64,000 bases of DNA, from positions 1-64,000 of the forward strand of contig VXCM01001274.1 in the NCBI GenBank assembly GCA_014773175.1. Reading direction: 5' to 3'. Origin of the DNA: Lucifuga dentata. Its lineage: Eukaryota; Chordata; Actinopteri; Ophidiiformes; Bythitidae. Below are positions 13,420-25,132 of the stretch, piece by piece. A program made the translations under genes and the position numbers. Each line of letters starts with the position of its first letter. Within the stretch, counting starts at the first letter, position 1. The notes under the pieces were generated by a model that was not told the DNA's origin, searched no databases, and saw nothing but the letters and a program-made list of their open reading frames with translations.

Positions 13420-13900
13420 ACATAGATGGATTACGGCATGGGCAAAGTGGGTACATGTTCAGGGCCCCTGAAGCCAATAGGGGCCCTTTACCTTAAGATT
13501 TATTATTATCTTCTTTTTTTATGTGTAAAGTATTTTTTTTTTTTTAAATATTGGAGTAAATGTGATTTTGAAAATGCAGTATGATTATGAAATTGTTTGA
13601 ATGTTTTATAAATTAGCTGATTAGGCTAAATCACGTAATGACGTAGGCTAAAGGTCAAATGTCAGTTTCGCTGTCAACATGGAGAAACGCGTGCCTAGCG
13701 GGTCGGCATAACGTAAAGAAAAAGAAGGTAAAGAAAAAGAAAAAAAGGGTAAAGTTGCCATTTTGCTACAACAAATACCCTCTATTTCAACATTTTTCAC
13801 CATAAAACAGGTGGACGGTGTCACTGTTAGCAGCGGTGCCGTCTGAGGATAACCAGGATGCTAACATGCTAACATGTCAAAATAACGAATATAATTTCAC
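13420..13900 (+). mobile_element. 5' end of a decayed ZMYM-type hAT transposon
   Basis: A G/C-rich head (CAGGGCCCCTGAAGCC, AGGGGCCC) precedes an ATG at 13679. The frame 13679-13846 reads MEKRVPSGSA, a stop, RKEKEGKEKEKKGK, then a stretch ending ISTFFTIKQ before a TGA. A short basic Lys/Arg/Glu N terminus followed by a hydrophobic ISxFF patch resembles the start of ZMYM1-like hAT transposases common in fish. It has an internal stop and no catalytic domain follows, so it is a dead fragment. Confidence 0.5.
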
Positions 13901-14711
13901 ATTTTGTGTGGTTATGGATTGTTTTGTGATATTGTGCGACTAAACTATGTGCTTGGGGAGGGCACACAACACGTGTGTATTATTTGTGTGTGTATGTACA
14001 GGTACATGGCGAGTTTGTGTCCAGGGCCTGTGTTCATAATAATTCGTCCATGGGTGTATATGTGTAATTGTGTGTTTCATGTGTTTCATGTGTGTGCGTA
14101 TATGTATGTATATATATATATATATATATATATGGGTTCCTGTAATACACATTATGTGTGCACAAGCCACTTTGTGTATATGTTTGTGTGAGTATGAAAG
14201 CGTACTTTGAAAGAGACAGCATAGAGACAGATGGCTCAGGTGCCCTCCACACCCATGTTTCAGCAACGCTCATGCCGGCATATTGCGTCGCTCACTGCGT
14301 GTGTGTTCTGTTGCGGGTGTGTTCCTCCCTGCGTGTGTGTGCTGTAGCAGTGTGTTATTCTCTGCATCGACCAGGATTGGTGCTGCGGCCCTGATGGTAT
14401 CAGAGAGATGAGCGCCAGCAGACAGAGCCTGGACTCGTGTGGGAACACCCCAGACATCACACAAGAGAAAGCACGTTCTGTTTTATGGCGTTTTTCAATG
14501 CGCAGTTGCTGTTACATTAAATGTGCCTTGCTGTTGCCTTTCCTGCCAAATCAAAATCACTTTCATCTTCCATGAGTTGCATTGTATTATATTGTTTGTT
14601 ACACACATCAAAATCAACAGCCAAACATTTTCAGCAGCACATAATCAATCAAGACTGTACTCAGTGTACCGTACTCATCTAAAATATAGACGATCCAGTC
14701 TTTGAATATAG
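13901..14711. other. non-coding stretch rich in GT and TA repeats
   Basis: Interrupted (GT)n runs and a (TA)n run at 14107-14133. The numerous overlapping frames here are products of the simple repeats. No gene was seen. Confidence 0.6.
14107..14133. repeat. (TA)n microsatellite
   Basis: About 13 TA units, bordered by GT-rich sequence. Confidence 0.9.
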
Positions 14712-15804
14712 TTAAAGGACCATACCATCTATTTTGCATGTTTCAGCCTAACATATTCAATTTTCATACATATAACATTACTGACAATCATTTCCCAAAG
14801 CATACTACTGGAACGGTGAATTAAAAATTATTTTTCCTACCTTCCAGACCGCCATTGGTTTCAGTTCATTCTGGTACGCTATTAAAATCAACTTGTTGAT
14901 ACTTGAAACATTCTTGGGATAGGTAATCCATCATCGTGACCAAGAGGTATATTCAGATTTGATTTTTTTTCAAAGTTAAGTAATTTTTAGCATTTAAGCG
15001 CAATAAAAAGCGCAAAGTGAATGTACATCTCCACCAGGAAATATAGTCCCAAAAGAAGATCTGCATTTTGTGAGAATTAAAGTGAAGGTACTCCATATTA
15101 TCTTTCATATTACTGCTAATTATTATAATATATACTCAAACTGCTCATTTATATTCAAGTGTGTTAAAATCCTTATATTCTTACAATCCTGCACTCATGT
15201 TTATTCTTCAGTGTCTATGTTATTTCCAGAAGGGAGCCAATGTCATGGATAGTGTTCATGACCTGGAATGACGTGTGCTTCTGTGCTTCTATGAAAGTTT
15301 CTAAAACATTTCTATGAAATTTGGAGATAGTACGAATTGTTCCGGTTGCCTGACAATGCCTCCTAGCCTAAACTAGACTACTAGTCTAAGCCCTTCTGAT
15401 GTATGAGGGATTTGGATCAGCTATGAGTATAATAAAAGGAGCTGAGGCTGAGATACTTTGAAGCTGTATGGAACTGTCCATGTCTGTACTTCCCGTGTAC
15501 ACAAAATAAAGAGTGTGATCTACAATCGAGAGAAGTCGTGAGATAATTTTGTTGAGGGTTTAACACAAAATTTAAATGACCATGACTTCATAAGGCTGCG
15601 TAGCTATTAGCAAGTGAAACATCAATTTTTAAGGTGGGTGTATTGCTTGAATATTTGATTTTGAAAGATTAAGAGATTTTGCAAAATATCAGGAAAGCTG
15701 AAATACAGTTTTATCCTTTGAGAAATGATTGTCACTAATGTAACGTGTATGAAAATTGAATATATTAGGCTCAAACGTGCAAAATGGCTGGTATGGTCCT
15801 TTAA
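14712..15804. mobile_element. TTAA-flanked inverted-repeat element 2, interrupted
   Basis: Same ends as element 1 (TTAAAGGACCATACC ... GGTATGGTCCTTTAA). The internal order is reversed relative to element 1: AATATAGTCCCAAAAGAAGA appears here and its complement in element 1. It is longer than its relatives because about 500 bases (15069-15567) are inserted after the shared GACCTGCATTTT-like segment. Shared sequence resumes at ATGACTTCATAAGGCTGCGT. Confidence 0.7.
15069..15567 (+). mobile_element. solo-LTR-like insertion inside TTAA element 2
   Basis: This segment is absent from element 3 (24509-25132), which defines it as an insertion. It begins TGTGAG and ends AACACA, has a TATA-like box (TATAATAAAAGG, about 15428) and, about 75 bases later, a polyadenylation hexamer AATAAA (15505-15510). 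That order fits the U3-R-U5 layout of a long terminal repeat. No clear target duplication is visible and there is no coding sequence, so other origins remain possible. Confidence 0.45.
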
Positions 15805-16502
15805 GCTTTTACAAATGCTATGTTTTTCATTCACATTCATTCTACAAGCATAACCTTCCTTTTTCAGGGATATTTTGTTTTGTTTTGAAGCCAATGTCTT
15901 GCTCATTTCATGTTGTTCACACAATACATCTATATCTTTCTACAGTCAGTAGGATTCATAGTTTCTTGCTGGTAAAATATGACTTCTTCTCTTGTTTATC
16001 AAACTCAAATACTCCAGGAAAAAAACAGAGAAATTATTGATCTTGATTAATTGCGCTAACATGCTATGTACTCAGCAATCTCAGACATAATCTCCTTTTT
16101 ACACATTTGTTCTGTGCATAATAATCTTGTCAACAGTGTTTGATTTGCATTACATTCAAGTTTGCTATAGACGCTAGGAAAACCAGATGTACATTTTTCA
16201 ATTTGCAAGGGTCTTTACTAAAGAAACCTTTGAACAAAAGTTTGAAGCAATCAAACACCACAGACAGAAATGACTCTTTAATCAAAGTTGTATTTGAGTT
16301 GGGAAATTAAAATGACTTTTCTGAGGATTAGTAATTCAGAATCGAGTCCTATATTGAGATTTTTGAAAATCTGGTTCAAGCATATTATACTCTCCTGCTG
16401 TTCTGCCTCTCAACCTCATGGTGGCGTTACCTTGAACAACGCTGTGGCTAATGGTTAGCTGTGGCTGTAGCTAAAGGTGGAATCATTTCTATGTTCCCAT
16501 CT
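15805..16502. other. non-coding stretch, no gene seen
   Basis: AT-rich unique sequence between two transposon remnants. Nothing further is recognised. Confidence 0.6.
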
Positions 16503-16795
16503 TTTCACAAGAAGCTCTTTGGAACATTATCAAATCTTGCTGGGATAACTTGGCTCATCAGGCTTTGCACAAACTTGTGGAGTCCATGCCAGGTGGAGTG
16601 CATGCTGCCATTAAAGCAAAAGAGCACCATATACTAAGATATTCTGAAATTCATGTACATTTTTCAAAGATTCAACTTTTCACCCAAATTGTTAAGATGA
16701 TATTATCATTTGTAATGAACAATCTTGTATTAAATTCAAAAAGGAGGCAAAATAGAAGCATTTTCACAGTGGTCTCAGACTTTTGGCCCACACTG
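16503..16795 (+). mobile_element. 3' remnant of a Tc1-like transposon
   Basis: The translation AHQALHKLVESMPGGVHAAI followed by KAKE matches the pattern at the end of Tc1-type transposases (...LVESMPxRVxAVIxAKGG). It is followed by a right terminal repeat ending GGTCTCAGACTTTTGGCCCA-CACTG and a TA. The left part is missing. It is about 300 bases alignable with the copy at 32458-32835. Confidence 0.7.
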
Positions 16796-18102
16796 TACAT
16801 TCAAAGCTTGCAGTTCTTCTTGATGATGTTGGTCTTGGTTTGATGCCAGCACTCGACTCCTTACGCTGAGCAAGGCACAAAGCATGGATGTTTAAGCAGC
16901 GATGTTGAGCAACATGCAATTTACCGCAGCACAATTTTACTGCTTTTTATGCATAAGCCGTCGTGGGAGGGTGTGCAGCATAAATTAAATTTGAGAGGCA
17001 GGGAGAATTAGGGGTAATTTTGGTGGGTGAGGAGTACATTTTCTATGTGCAGCTTTAATGTAAGGGACAAGAGTGCGTGTTCTCAGGGGAAGTCTTTTGA
17101 TTAATGGATTCTGTTTTAAATAGTAATTACCTCTGTTTTCCAGGGAAGCTGATGTCTGTAAGCCATGCATAAAGGAATAGAACACACACACACACACGCT
17201 GCTGTAGCACATGGAAAGCTGGTTACATAACAACAGATAGGGGGTTGGCAGAGTAAAAGTAGACAGCATCTTATCAATGGGAGACCGAGCCATGGATATC
17301 AGGGAGGTTTGCATCAAATTTTACTTGCTGAACAGACGGTTTAGTTATAAAGAGGCTTACTCCATTTTAACTATTCTACTCATTTAATGCTCATATACCC
17401 TCTTCCATCTGTCAAAGATGATCTCACGGCATTAAACTTTTTGTGCTGACTTGCGTGCATTTAAACAGTGTACGCTGACTGAGCAAGCGAAGGTTCAATA
17501 ATCAAAGCTTGTAATGAAACATAGAGGAATCTCTGGAGTTTCCCAGCATGAAAGATCACACTCAGTGTATTTGCATGCACACTATGCTCTAATATTGCAT
17601 CTAAAAAATGCAAATTAAGATGAATGGTATACACGGACAGAATTAATAGCATTCTATCATTCATCAAATATACATGCCTTGTCCCTTAATCAGCTTACGA
17701 GGGAAAGCACGGCAGGTGAGCAAATGCATGAATGCTTAGACCAATTTAGGGCATCAGAATCTTAAGTTTTAACCTGCAAGTAAATGTAATGACTGGCTAA
17801 ATGAGGGGAATCATCAAATCATCATAAAAAGCTGTATCTTATATAGTTGCTGTAAAACATACAGAATGAATACAGGAGAAATGAGGCTTCTGTGTCAGAT
17901 GGTCGAAAAGGAAAGTGTTCTTTCTAGTTCAGACTTCATCCAACTTGGACAGGCTCTACTTCTGGAAGTCTGGACTCTCCACATGATGAGTCAGCAACTG
18001 CCTATATGATTCATACTCGTGTGTGTGTGTGTATGTGTGCGTGTGTCAGAGATTAAAAACAGGTTCAGCTTGGCATATCTGAATATGATCACCCTGCTGG
18101 AT

Positions 18103-18104
<2 letters not shown>

Positions 18105-18150
<46 letters not shown>
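18105..18150. repeat. (GA)n microsatellite
   Basis: About 23 uninterrupted GA units. Confidence 0.95.
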
Positions 18151-18154
<4 letters not shown>

Positions 18155-20823
18155 ACAGAAAAGAGCTTGAAAAGGATTGAAAAAAATAACAGCTAACACT
18201 GAAAACATGAAAATTACTCTTTGTGGTAGTATTTGCAATAAGATGGTTTGAGCAGGAAACAATTTCTTTCCAAAAAAAACCCCAAAATTTTAATGCACTG
18301 CCTAATTTGTATAAACACAACCCCACCTGTACAACTCCACCCACCTCGGCTGAAGCAACAAAACAGGCACAAGCACAAAAACCAGATTTCTGCTGTGTTG
18401 GCATGAAATTAGAAGGGTTTAATGTCCTTCAAAGATGGTTCTAACTTTGCTTTAACTTTAACTCTGCTTACTCTGCAGGAATTTTCATGAGATTTTTCAC
18501 TGAGTTAAATTCCAGCAACATCAAAGAGAATGAAAAGACACATTAAAAACAATTGTAAATAATATAATTGTAATTATCTCAATTTTCATGTTTTGAAATG
18601 CAACTCAAAGCTCAATAATGGATTCAATTACGGTACACTGTTTTGGATATATATATTTTTTTTTTTACAGTGCATGCAGACTGTTATAGTATGAATGGTG
18701 TACACACAGAAATTGAAGTTATGAATGCCCCAGAGTAGCTTTATATATATGCTTTTACAGCATATATGGCTGTATTTACGTGTATGTCCTGTGAGTAATA
18801 AGCAAATGTCTATTTCTCTTGCCGGTTAGGGTGGAAAAAGCCATAATGGGTTTACTGGATGATTCCTCCTCCATCCCTTCTCTTCTGCCATCTATTCATT
18901 CATCACTTCTCCCTCCATTCCTCCCTCTTTACATTTATGTAAGAGACAGAGCACAAATGCTAAAAGCTAAATGGAGTGGAGTGGGTCTAAAGTATAATCT
19001 CTGTTATGAGAGGACTTCAAGTGGCAGCACTAGTCACTTGAAATAAATGCGAGAGGGAAAATAGAGGATTTATGTTCAATAAAGAGACTGACTGCTTCTC
19101 ACTACCCCTTATTTTCATCAGGACAGGAGAACAAAGAGCTTGAAGTAAACTTGTTTTTCTGGGACTCCTTATTCACCCCTGAGAGCAGAATGATACAGGT
19201 TTGCTCAAATTCGACTATTTTTTAAATGGCCACAAAAGCTATTGCACCAGATCCCATCAAGAGAAATGTTTTTACAATGTCAATGTGTGTATGCATTCTG
19301 TTTGCTCAAATTTGCCAGTTCATTGAATTGAAACCTGATACAGTGGGAATTTGCTATCAGCGTGAACTCAAGTGCATTTGGAGAGTGTTGGATCTCCTGT
19401 TTTGGGCTGCTGAGCGCTAGTCATACTGAGGGGGAAAGGATCAGGCATCTCATGTTGTTTCAAATGTGTTTTGTCACGATGGGAAGCAGCAGGATGCTGC
19501 TCCGACACTTCAGAGGCCTGATAAATAACGCACAGGTTGCAATCAAACATTAGTAATTAGACATTGTACATAAAGAGGGGAATTGATGATGCTCAGCAAT
19601 CAGATGAAGTCTTCATCCTCACTCCAAAGCTGAGACATGACACTCTTTACTGGCACTGACAGACCTTCCTATCATTACTTTTGGCTTTAGTAATAATTAT
19701 ATCATCATATGTGTTGATTGCTGTTGGGAAATGCTGTTCACCCATCCTCATTTCTCTTCCCAGCAGCAGCATTTATACTTGTGCTGCCTGCTGCTTTAGA
19801 CACCATTAATAATAATCAGATCTACTGTTATAGAAAAGATCTATCCTTTGTTGCAACATTAATTGCTGCTCTAGGACAATCAAGCGTGAACCATTTTTTT
19901 CTTTTGGACAAACGTGGGGGTTTGCAAAGTTAATCATCTTTTTGGATTTATAATCCCTTAACCTATAAATCAAATTTTCATTATGCAAATTAAGTTAAGG
20001 GCATTGTGTTATTGTCCTCATCTTTCATAGTGCAGCCTGCATGAAGGCTCTGAATTAAATAGTGCCTTTCCGGAAACTAATTTACTCTTGTCTTGCTGCA
20101 TATCATTGCATGAAAAAGAGGGAAAATGCAGGGCAGCTCATGTAAATTTCTAACCTGCAGACCCTTTTATTACATAACCATGCATGTGTAGCCTTAATAC
20201 TGCCTGCTACATGTTAGCTAGTGATATATTTACCTCTTTTATTGATCAAACCACTGCACAAACCTTTTAAGTTAATTTCCCTATACAAGAAAAGATGCTC
20301 AATCTTCAGGAGTCAGGCTTGTTACTGAGTAACAGCAAGCAGTCACAGCAACAAATGTCAGTGTCTCTTGTCTTGATCTGCATTCAGAGACAAAGCCATA
20401 AGTCACCCTTGACATGACTGTAGATTACAGTGTTAAACTGGTGTGACTGATGTATCAGTGTCTCTTTAACGTGCACCAGTGATGTCATGGTGTAAATACA
20501 CGAGGAGGCCATCCCTCGCTGCTGGTAACCGCCACACAGGCTGACGAGAAGCTTAATAATTAAAGGAGACAGTCTATTCTATCACTTCTCTCCACATTCA
20601 CACACAAAACACACACACACACATGTACACACACTGTCATACACACAGCTTAATCCTCCAGGACAACCTGTTCTAGTGAATTTGCAGCTCTATTTATTTC
20701 AGTGCAGCTGGCTGAAGGCCTGGCTTCCAGGGCCACCCAGGCCTGCATGCGGCCACACAAACCCCAGGGAAGTGAGACGCCGGCTGGGGCACGCACGTCC
20801 TTTGCCAGCTCCCGACTTAGATC

Positions 20824-20870
20824 AAACACACACACACACACACACGTAAAAAAAAAAAAAAAAAAAAAAA
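20824..20870. repeat. (CA)n microsatellite followed by poly-A
   Basis: About 11 CA units, then GTAAA and a run of about 20 A. Confidence 0.9.
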
Positions 20871-21405
20871 TGCATCCAGACACTGACTCAAACATTTAAG
20901 CACAATTGGAATGCTTTTTGCTAAAAGGCAGTGAAATGTAGGAAATGAAAGTAACTCACACACAAACTTCGGTTTAGAGTAGAATCCAAATCTCAAACCC
21001 TCTTTGTTTGACCCTATATTGATCCTTTTCTAAATTCAGATCAAACTATTAGTGATTCAGCAGCACAACGGACTGATTTAAGCTCTCCGTGTCTGCGTTT
21101 CAGCCACAGATAGACAGCAAATTGACAGCAGCATCGTGTCACAGTACACAGTATTGATTTCACCATTGGCTCTTATTACATATGTCCTGTTTATCTCTGC
21201 TGATATGTTTGTTTACTAGGCAGTATTTCACTCTTACTACTGTAACACAAGTAAACACATATCAAGTGTGTGTGTGTGTGTGAGCATGATACAGGCATGT
21301 TTCTGTTTACATCCTGTCCTTTTTAGGACTGGATAGAATTCGAAAATGCTGAAGTTTAAGTCTTTCTTTTTTTTTTACTTTACAGTATAGCTTTTTTTTT
21401 TTTTA

Positions 21406-21566
21406 NNNNNNNNNNNNNNNNNNNNNNNNNNNNNNNNNNNNNNNNNNNNNNNNNNNNNNNNNNNNNNNNNNNNNNNNNNNNNNNNNNNNNNNNNNNNNNN
21501 NNNNNNNNNNNNNNNNNNNNNNNNNNNNNNNNNNNNNNNNNNNNNNNNNNNNNNNNNNNNNNNNNN
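21406..21566. other. assembly gap (161 N)
   Basis: Run of N flanked by poly-T on the left and poly-A on the right. The frames that read through it are meaningless. Confidence 0.99.
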
Positions 21567-23278
21567 TGTTGGAAAAAAAAAAAAAAAAGAGAGAGAGCAC
21601 ATCATTCCATCCTTTATGAAACTGTGCTGGAGCACCTCTGATAGAGTATTTAATCTTTTCCAAATGTAAAAATGAAAAAAGGTCATCAAGCCAAGAGCTA
21701 CAGTGAGGGGAATTCGGCTTTTCAAATGCAGAAGCAATCTTCTGTGAGCAGCCAAAGAGGAATAGGCCAGAATACGAAACTCTGTGTGTGCAAAATGTCT
21801 CTATAAAGTAAACAGCATCCAATCAAATTCTGAGGAGTCATTACTGTCTGATCGTCTGTTCTGTTCATTAATGTTCATATCACTGCTCCCAAGTGAACAT
21901 CTCAAAAAACGTGAACATTTTTGTAGAAAATTAGCTGGCTAGCTTAGATTACTGGCTTTTTCAAATTTGTATTTTTTTTTTTTTTTTAATCCAAAAGCCT
22001 ATTAAAGACATTTTAGGCCAAAGAGATGAAAAATTAAACTAATGAAGTTAATTGTCTCAAAATTACTTTTACACATGCCTGCTGCCAAAACGTTTTAGTC
22101 TGAAGGAATCTGCCTCTCGTTGGTGTTAAACTATCTGACACTGCTGCCGTTTCATTAGTAGGACATGATGTGATTTTTAATTTTACTCCCTTAAATAACT
22201 AGCTCGCTTTGAGGTTTTGGTGAAGAAAAAAAATTCACCAGTTAATAACAGTGGTGGGAAAACTTTATCTTGTAAGTTTGTGATTGATAACAGCACAGAA
22301 TTCCTTTCATCTCTACTTGTTAAGAGCCACAGGAGCCTTAAAGTAGAACTCTCTGCAGGAGCTTGGAGCAAAATTATTAGACTGTGGAGCGAGTGAGATG
22401 CGATGGAAAAGCATCGAAAAGAGAGTGAGTGAGCGAGTGAGTGAGTGAGTGAGTGGAAAGGATCTTAGTGAGTGAGGAGAAGCAATAAAATAAGAGCAAA
22501 GGGAGTGAGTGGGTGTACAGTGGGGGGGTGTGAAGTGGGACCTGAATTTTAATGTTGTGAGCTTCCTGTAAGCCGTCACCCACTGAGCTCACAGTGCGTC
22601 TGTCCAGCTGTGTCACCGCCTGTCAACACTGTCCACTTTGTCGAGGCAGCAGATTAGGCAACAGGTTTGAAATGGAAAAAGGTTTTTTCCTGCAGGGAAA
22701 CAGTAGGTGGGAAATATAAACACACAGTGGCACTGATAGTATTAAATATTTATATTTCTCCAGAGGCCAAAAAAAAAAAAAAAAANAAAAAAAAAAAAAA
22801 AATAATAATAAAGGGGTATACTCTGTGTGTGTATATGTGTGTGTGTGTGTGTCTCGCTCTTTCTTGTGAAATAGACTCCTGTCCTATCTTGTTACAGGAA
22901 ATCTACCCTGTCCGTGCTTCCTCTTTAGGAGGAAAAAAAAAAAAAAAAANAAAAAAAAAAAAAAAAAAGAACATAACAAGGAGAACTAGAATATGAAAAA
23001 GTGAGAGGGACAGGGAAAAAGAGATGAAGAAGGGGGAGAGAGGTTGATAGGACACAGAGAGCAGGAGTGAGAGGATCTGAGAAAACGAGAAAAAAAGAGA
23101 GCTGAATAAAATGTCTGAAAGGAATCAAGATTAAAACAAAAAGAGAGTTCGGCTTGATGTTTTTATGCTGAAGAGCAGAAATGATTTGAACAAACTGAGC
23201 CATCAGTGCACAGTTACATAAGATTTAGTCACAGGTCCTTTCATTCTCCCATTTAAGCCAAAGCTCCAAGAAAACATA
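21567..23278. other. non-coding stretch, no gene seen
   Basis: AT-rich unique sequence with a (GAGT)n run (22423-22455), a (GT)n run (about 22831-22852) and two poly-A joints containing single Ns (22786, 22950). No exon was found. Confidence 0.6.
22423..22455. repeat. (GAGT)n microsatellite
   Basis: About eight tetranucleotide units with one GAGC variant. Confidence 0.9.
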
Positions 23279-23497
23279 TTAAAGGACCATACTGGTGACT
23301 TTACATGTTTGAGCCCAATAAATACAACCCACGTACACATTACATNAAGGACCATACTGGTGACTTTACATGTTTGAGCCCAATAAATACAACCCACGTA
23401 CACATTACATTAGTGCCAATCATTTTCCAAAAAAAGCAGAAGACTGCGGGTAGCTTTATTGGGCTCAAACATGCAAAATCACTGGTATGGTCCTTTA
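23279..23497. mobile_element. short TTAA-type inverted-repeat element, subfamily b
   Basis: Left end TTAAAGGACCATACTGGTGA; right end CACTGGTATGGTCCTTTAG. Inner terminal sequence (GAGCCCAATAAATAC) differs from elements 1-3 (GAGCCTAATATATTC), defining a second subfamily. It is internally deleted to about 155 real bases, because 64 bases are doubled around the N at 23346. Confidence 0.65.
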
Positions 23498-23728
23498 GGG
23501 TTTCTACACTATGCAGCCTCTCTACAAAGAAGAAGTTCTTATATATGTGATTCAGAATAGTTTAATTCAGAGTTGTGATTATACATTTAAATTATTTATA
23601 GATTAGGTATCCTGCATCAACAAAATGTATTCAAATGAATGCAGGTTTTCCGCTTTATTGCCACTTCCTGCCTCAATTTTCACCCCATGAAACCCCCACT
23701 GATTTGAAAAATCCATATCGGTAGAAGG

Positions 23729-23887
23729 ATGCTGAGGTTGGAACTGCCAGGCAGGAGGCCTAGAGGAAGACCAAAGAGGAGATTTATGGATGTAGTGAAA
23801 GAGGACATGAAGTTAGTTGGTGTGAGAGAAGAGGAGGCAGAGGATAGGGTTAGATGGAGGCAGATGATTCGCTGTGGTGACCCCTGA
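23729..23887 (+). pseudogene. C-terminal fragment of a LINE-type reverse transcriptase ORF
   Basis: An open frame of 52 codons reads MLRLELPGRRPRGRPKRR, then FMDVVKEDMKLVGV, then a segment ending RVRWRQMIRCGDP and a stop. The GRPKRR...DVVKEDM...DRVRWR...CGDP pattern is the familiar tail of non-LTR retrotransposon ORF2 proteins left as 3' fragments across fish genomes. Nothing upstream encodes the catalytic domain, consistent with 5' truncation. The LINE clade cannot be told from this fragment. Confidence 0.6.
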
Positions 23888-23899
23888 AGGGAAAGCCGA

Positions 23900-24508
23900 A
23901 AGGAAAAGAAGACTGTGGGCTGCATATACTAAACCAGCAGCACCCCAAATAAATAAAATATTTTGTGTGTATTCATTTCTTTTTTTGCCAGTGGACACCA
24001 GAGGCTTTCTGACTTTTAAATGAGCTACCTGCCTTGAATATAATCCGTGAAGCTGGAACTTTAAGCGCGGCAGCATTTGCAGTCAACCAAGAGCACAGGA
24101 GGGTTGTTGTGCTGATGGCCATCCCACACAAAAATAAATGCTACAGCATTAGCATAATGAAAAATCTGGCCTATAGCAGGTGCAGATGGGGAATGAATAT
24201 GACACACAGAGTTATCTAAAATTCCATTTCTCTGTTTATTGTAGTGGGTATTATGCTAAACCTGCTTTGTATTGTGTTAAACAAAATACCAATTTGGGTA
24301 TTTGGTCCAAGTCTGAAGAAGGGATCAGCACCTCCTTACCTCCCAACCAGCATCCAGCCAGACTTGCCAGGTTCCATTTGTGCATTTTGGCTTGCTGACA
24401 AAACTAAATGGAACAGAGCCATCGTTAATGTTATTAGTTACACCTGTGATTTCCCTGCTATTACAAGAAATGTCAGACTGAAGGTAAACCAAATTTAGTC
24501 ATGCCAGT
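23900..24508. other. non-coding stretch, no gene seen
   Basis: Unique sequence. The part 24050-24230 is repeat-free with ATTAGCATAATG-type motifs and may be regulatory. The short open frames have no recognisable homology. Confidence 0.5.
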
Positions 24509-25132
24509 TTAAAGGACCATAACATCCATTTTGCATATTTGAACTTAATATATTCAATTTTCATACACATAACGTTACTGACAATTATTTCCCAAAGCAT
24601 ACTACTGGAACGGTGAATTAAATTTTTTTTTCTACCTTCCAGACCATTTCAGTTAATTCTGGTATGCTATAAAATCAACTTGTTGATACATGAAACATTC
24701 TTGGGATAGGTAATCCATCATNTTTTTTTTTTTTTTTTTGAAGTTTCAAACTTTTAGTTTTAGCATTTAAGTATAAAAAGCAAAGAGTATGTCTCCAAGG
24801 GAAATATAGTCCCAAAAGAAGACCTGCATTTTTCAAAAAATTTAAACGACCATGACTTCATAAGGCTGCGTAACTATTAGAAAGCAAAACATGGATTTTG
24901 TGTATCGCTTGAATATCTGATTTTGAAAGATTAAGAGATTTTGCAAAATATCAGGAAAGTTATAATAGTTTTATCCTTTGCGAAATGATTGTCAGTAACG
25001 TAACATGCATGAAAATTTAATATATTAGGCTCAAACATGCAAAATGGGNGAAATGATTGTCAGTAACGTAACATGCATGAAAATTTAATATATTAGGCTC
25101 AAACATGCAAAATGGGTGGCATGGTCCTTTAA
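24509..25132. mobile_element. TTAA-flanked inverted-repeat element 3
   Basis: Ends TTAAAGGACCATAACATCC and GGTGGCATGGTCCTTTAA. Internal sequence is collinear with element 2 minus the LTR-like insertion, so it marks the empty site. About 67 bases are artefactually doubled around the N at 25049. Confidence 0.7.

Larger units (their letters stand above)
16798..21405. other. non-coding stretch with microsatellites, no gene seen
   Basis: Mostly unique AT-rich sequence. It contains (GT)n near 18018-18044, (GA)n at 18105-18150, (CA)n plus poly-A at 20824-20870 and (TG)n near 21267. The interval 20440-20580 is repeat-free, mixed in composition and contains TTAATAATTA; it is a regulatory-element candidate. 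No exon was found. Confidence 0.5.

Noticed and set aside
13904..14464. Cluster of Cys/Val/His-rich frames
   Set aside because: Translations of GT and TA microsatellites.
16830..16880. Possible SINE B box (GTTTGATGCC) with GAGCAAGGCAC
   Set aside because: Too short and diverged; no A box or body sequence, unlike the better fragment at 59080.
21375..21822. Frames spanning the N gap
   Set aside because: More than 50 residues are unknown; there is no evidence of coding on either side.
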